A stretch of 64,000 nt of DNA, taken from NCBI RefSeq assembly GCF_001942255.1, contig NZ_MKKC01000063.1, positions 26,231 to 90,230 on the forward strand. Direction: 5' to 3'. Positions 59,093 to 64,000 of this stretch are shown here, in pieces (position 1 is the stretch's first letter; each line of letters starts with the position of its first letter). The notes under the pieces are model-generated. The model made no database searches. It was not told the DNA's origin and saw only the letters and a program-made list of their open reading frames with translations. The position numbers and the translations under genes are program-made. This DNA is from Nocardiopsis sp. CNR-923 (GTDB taxonomy: Bacteria > Actinomycetota > Actinomycetes > Streptosporangiales > Streptosporangiaceae).

Positions 59093-59475
59093 CTACGCGC
59101 CCACAGAGACGGGAGCGGGAAATCCTCTCCGAGTAGCCGTGTCAGGTCCGGCCACGATGTCCATCGCGACGGTGATGCCCAGCCGTTGCCTGTCCGCGTA
59201 GGCGGCTGCCTGCGCAGTTTCCCAGTGGCGGAAGCCGGGGCGGATGATCGCAGCAGATGGGAAAGACTCGCGCACCTCGCGGACCGGGGCGACCGCTGCG
59301 AACGGGTTCCCGTAGCCCGGACCGACCGGCAAGGCGGGGCGGGGGTTCGCGGCGTAGCGGCGGACGCGGTTCGCCCGGCGTGCCTCTCGGCGGAGCACGC
59401 GGGGGCGGCGTGCTGCCCACGGGGCGAGCGGAGTACGCGGAGGATCACCGCGAGGCAGGAAAGTAGTGTGTGCAT
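59093..59475 (-). pseudogene. hypothetical protein, probable frameshift
   Basis: ATG at 59475, with AAGGGA upstream, opens a hydrophobic N-terminus MHTLLSCLAVILRVLR. The later coding-looking part (GNPFAAVAPVREVRESF, WETAQAAAYADRQRLG) is in another frame to 59093. A single missing base around 59370-59400 would join them into about 127 residues. No family recognised. It starts the accessory region at the right end. Confidence 0.4.
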
Positions 59476-59638
59476 GTCACTGATCCCTTGAATCGGTGGC
59501 CACGCTCCGGGGGTGGTAACAACACCCGCCGGGGCTCTGTCATTTGGCGCTCGTGACCATATCGCAACCGTTCAGACCTGCCCAAGGATTCAGAGCTTCC
59601 CAAGCCTTCAAATCTCCCTGGCGTGGGATCATGGGTTT

Positions 59639-59908
59639 ATGACCACACCGCTTCCCGCTGGCTTCGGGCCGGACAGCCTCGTCAAGGAAGGCCCGGAACC
59701 GAAGTACGCCCAACTCGCGGCGATCCTCGCGGCCAGGATCGACCGGGGCGACTTCCCCCAGGACAAGCGGCTTCCGACAGTGGCTGACCTACAAGCGGAC
59801 TACGGGGTGTCGCGCGGTACCGCGCAACGCGCGGTGTCGGTACTCGCTGAGCGTGGACGCGTTCGGGTGTCGAACGGCAAAGGAGCGTGGCCAGTTCTCC
59901 GCGACTGA
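59639..59908 (+). CDS. GntR-family transcriptional regulator (single domain)
   Basis: 89 residues, only a winged helix: EPKYAQLAAILAARIDRGDF, LPTVADLQADYGVSRGTAQRAVS and GRVRVSNGKG. There is no effector domain. Such short GntR proteins are common in actinobacterial mobile elements. ATG at 59639; no clear Shine-Dalgarno, so it may be near-leaderless. Targets may include the divergent operon on the minus strand. Confidence 0.8.
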   Translation: MTTPLPAGFGPDSLVKEGPEPKYAQLAAILAARIDRGDFPQDKRLPTVADLQADYGVSRGTAQRAVSVLAERGRVRVSNGKGAWPVLRD

Positions 59909-60021
59909 CACGAAGAACCCCGGGGACGCTTCCCTCACAGCACCCCCCGGGGGGGATAGCGGGGCGAGAGCGGAGCCGCCTCAACGCGTTCCACTGTTCG
60001 TGGTGGGTGTCGGTGCACGAA

Positions 60022-60052
60022 AGCCCCCGATCGAACACGGTGGCCGGGGGCT
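60022..60052. terminator. hairpin between convergent genes
   Basis: AGCCCCC at 60022-60028 pairs with GGGGGCT at 60046-60052. It lies between the GntR gene and the convergent pentapeptide gene and may serve both. Confidence 0.45.
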
Positions 60053-60075
60053 GGTGGGGCGGTCGTGCGTCCAGG

Positions 60076-60741
60076 TCAGGCGTCGACCTTCCACCCCAGG
60101 TCGGCCACGACCGACGCCATGAGGTTCGGGACCTGGTCAGCATCAACCTTGATCCCCCGCAGCGACAGGACACCCCCCACATCCTCGGTGGTGCTCCCGC
60201 GTAGGTCACAGCCGTCCATCCGGGTTCCGTCGAACTGGACGCCTGCCAGACGGCACCCGTCCATCGCGACTCCTGACAGGTCGCAGGAATCGAACACGGC
60301 CTCGGTGAACCGGCACCCCGTGAACGCCACCCCGGAGGCGGCCCTCACCCGGGCCATGTGCGCGTAGTCGAACACGCAGTCACGGAACAGCACGTCAGAC
60401 ATGGTGACCTGGTTCAGAACGGCCCCGGTGAGACGGCAGTCAGTGAAGACCACACGAGACATCTTCACGTCGTTCCACCGATGTCCGGCCAGGTCCACAC
60501 CCCGGTACTCAGCGTGTGAGAGAGCCGCCTTGGCCAGGGTGTCGGCATGGGGCCAGGTGGTGTGTACGTCCTCTTCGTCGTCAGGAAGCAGGACGCGCAC
60601 GTCATGGACGTTCACGGTTTCCATCAGTTCCTCTTGGCGTTTGCCCGTGCCGTTGCACGCGGGGCACAGGATGCGTTCGGTTCCCCCGTCACGGGTGACC
60701 ACGATCGTCTTGGCCCCGTTACAGGTGTCGCAGGTGGCCAT
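60076..60741 (-). CDS. DnaJ-type zinc finger plus pentapeptide-repeat protein
   Basis: 221 residues. The N-terminus has CDTCNG ... CPACNG (residues 3-35), a DnaJ-like CxxCxG pair. From about residue 85 follow pentapeptide repeats with the A(D/N)LXX rhythm: FTDCRLTGAVLNQVTMSDVLF, FTGCRFTEAVFDSCDLSGVAM, DGCRLAGVQFDGTRM. They fold as a right-handed beta-helix. ATG at 60741 with GAAGGGA upstream; two bases after the preceding small gene's stop. Function unknown; pentapeptide proteins often mimic DNA or act as scaffolds. Confidence 0.75.
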   Translation of the reverse strand: MATCDTCNGAKTIVVTRDGGTERILCPACNGTGKRQEELMETVNVHDVRVLLPDDEEDVHTTWPHADTLAKAALSHAEYRGVDLAGHRWNDVKMSRVVFTDCRLTGAVLNQVTMSDVLFRDCVFDYAHMARVRAASGVAFTGCRFTEAVFDSCDLSGVAMDGCRLAGVQFDGTRMDGCDLRGSTTEDVGGVLSLRGIKVDADQVPNLMASVVADLGWKVDA

Positions 60742-60743
60742 AC

Positions 60744-60918
60744 TCAGTGTCCCTTCCGGATGATAGGTGTGCTCGTTCCCTGTCGTGAGGCGGACGCGAG
60801 AACGGCGTTCGCCTCTGAGTGCCGCATCCCGTACTGACGGGCGAGGTGGGTGTGGCAGGTGTGCCAGCTTCCGGCGACGTCGCCCTGGGGTGCCCCAGAT
60901 AACGGACCACGGGGTCAT
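60744..60918 (-). pseudogene. small protein, frameshifted
   Basis: ATG at 60918 overlaps the preceding stop (ATGA). The coding-looking part DVAGSWHTCHTHLARQYGM and ANAVLASASRQGTSTP, ending IIRKGH at TGA 60744, is one frame off. A missing base near 60880 would join them to about 58 residues. I recall similar small proteins in Streptomyces accessory regions. Function unknown. Confidence 0.5.
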
Positions 60919-61124
60919 GCGAGGCCACCCGAACCCCTCCTCGGACGGACGTCCACGGGGAACTCAGCCGCGCAGGCGAACACGTACCAGGTCGCGCCCA
61001 GGCGCACGTGGACGTTGCCGTTTCGGGGCGGGAGGATCTGGGACACCACCCGCAACTGGCCTTCGGGCATCAACACGATGTCGTGGCGCGTGAGCTGGTC
61101 GGCGCGGCGGTGCTCCCACCGCAT
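60915..61124 (-). CDS. small hypothetical protein
   Basis: 69 residues starting MRWEHRRADQLTRHDIVLMP; a likely beta-rich fold (RVVSQILPPRNGNVHVRL, WYVFACAAEFPVDVR). AGGAGG lies 7 bases before the ATG. It is coupled to the next gene by ATGA. No family recognised. Confidence 0.6.
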   Translation of the reverse strand: MRWEHRRADQLTRHDIVLMPEGQLRVVSQILPPRNGNVHVRLGATWYVFACAAEFPVDVRPRRGSGGLA

Positions 61125-61152
61125 GACGGCTACCTCCTGATCACTGGTGGGC

Positions 61153-61289
61153 TTAGCGGTACGGGCAGTGCCCGTCTTTGGTCAACTTCGTTCCGCACGT
61201 CGGGCACGTGAACGCGCACGAATGCAGGCACACGCGCACACGCACACACGAAGCGGTACACGGGGCGTTTCGGGGTTGGGATGCTTCAT
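61153..61289 (-). pseudogene. small zinc-ribbon protein, probable frameshift
   Basis: ATG at 61289 overlaps the preceding stop (ATGA). It starts MKHPNPETPRV; the C-terminal CLHSCAFTCPTCGTKLTKDG then HCPYR is in another frame and has a clear CxxC zinc-ribbon look. A missing base in the alternating CGCACACGCACACACG-type tract near 61240 would join them to about 45 residues. Function unknown. Confidence 0.45.
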
Positions 61290-61465
61290 CGGGGCTGTGT
61301 CTCCGTGCTGATGGTGTGCGGCCAGCGATCGCGGTCACGGTCGCGGCGAGGAAGAGGACCGGGCGTGTACGTCCGCACATTGCGGGGGCGCTCGCGCGGT
61401 TGTGCCAGATAGGCAACGTCCGCGAGGGTCCGCGCGAGGGGCGGAGGAATGCGGTCCGGAGTCAC
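61286..61465 (-). CDS. small hypothetical protein
   Basis: 59 residues starting VTPDRIPPPLARTLADVAYL and ending in a basic, Arg-rich tail. GTG at 61465 overlaps the preceding stop (GTGA), and its stop overlaps the next ATG. No family recognised. Confidence 0.5.
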   Translation of the reverse strand: MTPDRIPPPLARTLADVAYLAQPRERPRNVRTYTPGPLPRRDRDRDRWPHTISTETQPR

Positions 61466-61749
61466 GGGAGTTTTCCTAGGAGTTCCCGTGCGAGGTGTCG
61501 CGCGAGGGCGTCTTCCGCCCCTTCGTGCGCAACGGGCACGGTCACCCCGGGCTTTCCGGGCATCGGTCGCCACCACTGGTGATCCACGTAGCGGACCGTG
61601 ACCTGACGCCCCCCGTGTTCCACGCAGACGGCCCCGGGAAGCTCACCGTCCATTGCGGGAAGGCCCCAGCGGTGCAAGGCGGAGCGCAAGGCGAGGGTGG
61701 GGTCAGAGGTATCGGCGTGCGTTCTCTGGTGGAGGCTCGCGGCAGACAT
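61462..61749 (-). CDS. small hypothetical protein
   Basis: 95 residues. MSAASLHQRTHAD start; AMDGELPGAVCVEHGGRQ and TVRYVDHQWWRPMPGKPG in the middle suggest a small beta-rich domain; EDALARHLARELLGK ends it. ATG at 61749 or TTG at 61770. First gene of a coupled string of small minus-strand genes. No family recognised. Confidence 0.5.
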   Translation of the reverse strand: MSAASLHQRTHADTSDPTLALRSALHRWGLPAMDGELPGAVCVEHGGRQVTVRYVDHQWWRPMPGKPGVTVPVAHEGAEDALARHLARELLGKLP

Positions 61750-61824
61750 AGCACCAGGCTGTAGGTACAACCAACCACAGACCAGGGACGCCGTGTCCTA
61801 GTCTCTGTTCACTAAATTCGCCTA

Positions 61825-63033
61825 TCAGGTCGGCAATTCGACGAATTCCGCAAGTGAGTTCAAACCGGGCGGATGTACCGATCCCGCTAGCAAGTCTTGA
61901 ATGATTACCACAGCCAACGTGTGATGCCGCATCCACGCGGGAGACTTACGACGCAACGTCTGTAGCGCCTTCACGGCCCCGAACGCGTCGCCCACGTCCG
62001 TGTGAGCACGGGCGATATCCAGTAGCAGCCACGTTCGCCAGGAAGGCGGAGTCTGCCCGTTCACCCGCATACCCCGGGCGAGTTGTATCGCCTCGTCAGG
62101 GCGTTCGTGCTGTACCGCGAGGCGGACGCGTTCGATGCGCACGGATGACGTGCTGAAGATCGACACCGCGCGACTGTCGACAGGCTGGGGAAGCTTGGGG
62201 ATGCGTCGCGCTTCCTTCTCCGCGCGGGCCATCATGTCGGCGGACTCGGAGTAGTTCCCCGACCTAGCCGCACTGGTAGCCCCAGACATGAAGAGTCCAC
62301 CCCACACGCGCAAGCTCGCGGCTGTGGTGATGCCCCCGCGTTCAACGTCCTCCGCTGCGTGTAGGGCGAGGCCGCTCGCGTCCTGTAGGCGGTCCTGCCG
62401 TTGGTAGGCCCAAGCAACGGAGCCGTACACCATGGGAGCTAGCAACGGGTCTCCGGAGTTCTGTGCAGCGTTCGTCGCGCGTTCCAACGCTGACAACGCG
62501 AGGTCCGTTTTCCCCAGCCGGATAGACAGGTGCCCCGCAAGCTGTAGCGCTTTGCTCAACGCCGCTTCACCGGTCGCACGCTGTGGGAACGTGCCGACAC
62601 ACGCCACAAGGCGCGCGTCCGCGATCATCCCCGGGAGAACGCGCATGAGTTCGCCGAAGTTCGCAGAGTGGTACAGCGACCAACCGTCGGATATCTCCGC
62701 GCGCAGCAACGGCACGGACAGTTCCTCCGCGCTCTCCGGAGCGGGCGGAGGGGCGAACAGTGGGGGCGAGATAGCGCGGCGGAGCGCCACCAGTTCCGGG
62801 GGTTCAGGGTCCCCGTTCGACGGAACGGCCGGAGGGTCACCGATCAACGCCGTGACTTCGACCTCCAACCCACTCGCGAGGGCATGCAACGTGGGAAGCC
62901 GTGCGCTGTGCCGTTGGCGTTGTTCCAGCTTTCGCACGGTATCGACGGATACGCCTGCCTTCGCGGCCAACTCTTCTTGAGAGAGGCCGGAGAACCTGCG
63001 CAGGCGGGCGAGGCGCTCACCGAGGTGTTCCAT
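61825..63033 (-). CDS. XRE-family regulator with TPR-like domain
   Basis: 402 residues. The N-terminal HTH (residues 5-60) has LARLRRFSGLSQEELAAKAGVSVDTVRKLEQ. A large helical domain of TPR-like repeats follows, as in actinobacterial XRE regulators that sense peptides or small ligands. ATG at 63033. It is the upstream neighbour of the small-gene string and may control it. Confidence 0.8.
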   Translation of the reverse strand: MEHLGERLARLRRFSGLSQEELAAKAGVSVDTVRKLEQRQRHSARLPTLHALASGLEVEVTALIGDPPAVPSNGDPEPPELVALRRAISPPLFAPPPAPESAEELSVPLLRAEISDGWSLYHSANFGELMRVLPGMIADARLVACVGTFPQRATGEAALSKALQLAGHLSIRLGKTDLALSALERATNAAQNSGDPLLAPMVYGSVAWAYQRQDRLQDASGLALHAAEDVERGGITTAASLRVWGGLFMSGATSAARSGNYSESADMMARAEKEARRIPKLPQPVDSRAVSIFSTSSVRIERVRLAVQHERPDEAIQLARGMRVNGQTPPSWRTWLLLDIARAHTDVGDAFGAVKALQTLRRKSPAWMRHHTLAVVIIQDLLAGSVHPPGLNSLAEFVELPT

Positions 63034-63423
63034 GCTGACAGGCTAGGTCCGTTGGCAGATGCGCGGAAAGTCTCTCCGGGAACCTCGCGGCAACGGCAAG
63101 GGGCTTCCGACGCAGCGGTATGCAGTGGCAAGGGGTTTACGGTGAGCGGCACGGCAGCGGCAACGACGACCAGGGCGACGAAAGCAGTCCGGCAGGAACG
63201 GCGAACACGCTGTTCAGCGCTTTGCCGCTCCGGTATGAATCGCCACCAGGGCGACGGGGAACGTGCCTCGCGCGAGTGCACGCCCGCAATGTGCGCGCGT
63301 CTGTCCGCGTGCATGTGCTGGTCACTTTGGGTAGTCAAAAAGTCCAGACTTGGGCAGCGACTGAGACGCTGTACCCCACCGCTGTCTGTCCCCTTCGGAA
63401 GGGGCAGGGGGAGGTGGTTACGT
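63034..63423. other. non-coding stretch with short repeats
   Basis: No supportable gene. GGCAACGGC/GGCAAGGGG-type short repeats occur near 63095-63170. The regulator's promoter is expected near 63040-63080. Confidence 0.4.
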
Positions 63424-63855
63424 TCAAGCCGCGAGACCAAACGACATGGACTGCCGGTTATCGAGGACGCCCGCGCCCACGAACGTGGACATCAGGGAGA
63501 CCTCAGCACGCACGGTCATATCGAAGTCCTGCACGACTCGCAGACTGTACCCGTTGTGCCGCTGCGAAGCGGACTTACCCGCACCCTCAGAGACTCGCGG
63601 GGCACGACATGCCAGTGCGAACGCGTCGCGTGTAAAGGCGGTAGTGCCGTTCACGAATGGAGAGATGAACACTCGGAACCCGAACACGCGGCCAATCTCA
63701 CCGTTTCGCAGAGCCTGGTCACTGCCAGCGGCAGCGGCGTTCTGAAGTGCTGGAATGGTCAGGAACGCTTCCATCAGGTCCGGACCGATGACCATTACCC
63801 GACCGTTCATTTCCAGTTCGTGGCGCGTGAATTCAGCGGCAGCTTTAGAGCTCAT
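63424..63855 (-). pseudogene. phage capsid-like protein remnant
   Basis: 143 residues. It looks like the C-terminal part of a phage major capsid protein: VMVIGPDLMEAFLTIPAL, IGRVFGFRVFISPFV, GYSLRVVQDFDMTVRAEVSL, STFVGAGVLDNRQSM. These fit the P22/HK97-like pattern of a strand-rich domain ending in a short tail. About half the usual length is gone at the N-terminus, toward an IS-type gene at 63903. Probably a prophage remnant truncated by the IS. The gene identification is by eye. Confidence 0.5.
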
Positions 63856-63902
63856 CTCAAAAGTCCTGCGAGATGACTCCGAGCCTGGCATGATCACGGA
63901 AT

Positions 63903-64000
63903 GTGAGTGACGTGTTGCCCGATGGGCTCTGGGAGATCGTCCAGCCGCTACTGCCCCCGCCGCCGAAGACCGGCCGCCCCCGCGCCGACCAGAGAGCGGT
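63903..64000 (+). mobile_element. IS5-type transposase, 5' part (cut by window end)
   Basis: GTG at 63903 opens SDVLPDGLWEIVQPLLPPPP then KTGRPRADQRAV, the typical N-terminus of IS5-group DDE transposases. The window ends in the gene. The left inverted repeat of the IS should lie between about 63860 and 63900, but its length cannot be fixed here. Confidence 0.65.

Overview
The window is high-GC actinobacterial DNA with dense, often translationally coupled genes, GTG and TTG starts, and actinomycete-type families: PknG with GlnX/GlnH, CYP157/CYP154 P450s, HicBA and an AviRa-like rRNA methyltransferase. The style suggests Nocardiopsaceae (Nocardiopsis-like), but the genus is inferred from gene content only.

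Layout. 0.2-2.2 kb: a metallopeptidase-like protein and a membrane-anchored metallophosphoesterase. 2.2-2.6 kb: tRNA-Glu, tRNA-Asp and tRNA-Phe. 2.54-15.23 kb: an integrative element of the AICE type (actinomycete integrative and conjugative element) inserted in the 3' end of tRNA-Phe, bounded by 45-bp perfect att repeats. It carries a broken tyrosine integrase, an excisionase, a DnaC-like ATPase, a replication-type protein with an iteron-like array inside its gene, an FtsK-like DNA translocase, a string of small coupled membrane proteins including a Pycsar-effector-like TM protein, and a divergent GntR regulator - PurC - small protein operon. 15.3-18.9 kb: DHFR-family gene and TetR with a shared operator, a decayed siderophore permease, its ATPase and an alpha/beta hydrolase. 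19-26.3 kb: S4 protein, second tRNA-Asp, rRNA methyltransferase, NarK-like transporter, DUF5996, two GNATs and an AGCS symporter. 26.9-29.8 kb: copper-type operon behind CsoR-like operators. 30.1-36.4 kb: P450 pair, Ser/Thr kinase, glutaminase remnant and glutamate decarboxylase. 36.5-46.2 kb: two-component pair, HicBA, acyl-CoA dehydrogenase with TetR, release factor 3 and citrate synthase. 47.7-55.7 kb: an extended PknG locus (coiled-coil protein, PknG, PP2C phosphatase, FHA protein, GlnX, GlnH), predicted to be an amino-acid-sensing phosphorylation system. 55.7-59 kb: DUF6221, HAD, atypical SDR and a response regulator. 59-64 kb: accessory DNA with many small coupled genes, GntR and XRE regulators, a capsid-like remnant and the start of an IS5-type transposase.

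A striking property is the number of genes broken by one small indel, mostly a single missing base in a G/C-rich stretch (about twelve candidates). Several of these genes would be expected to be functional, so base-level errors in the assembly are a serious alternative to decay. Internal deletions (glutaminase, the permease) and the tRNA-Phe element are structural and cannot be explained that way.
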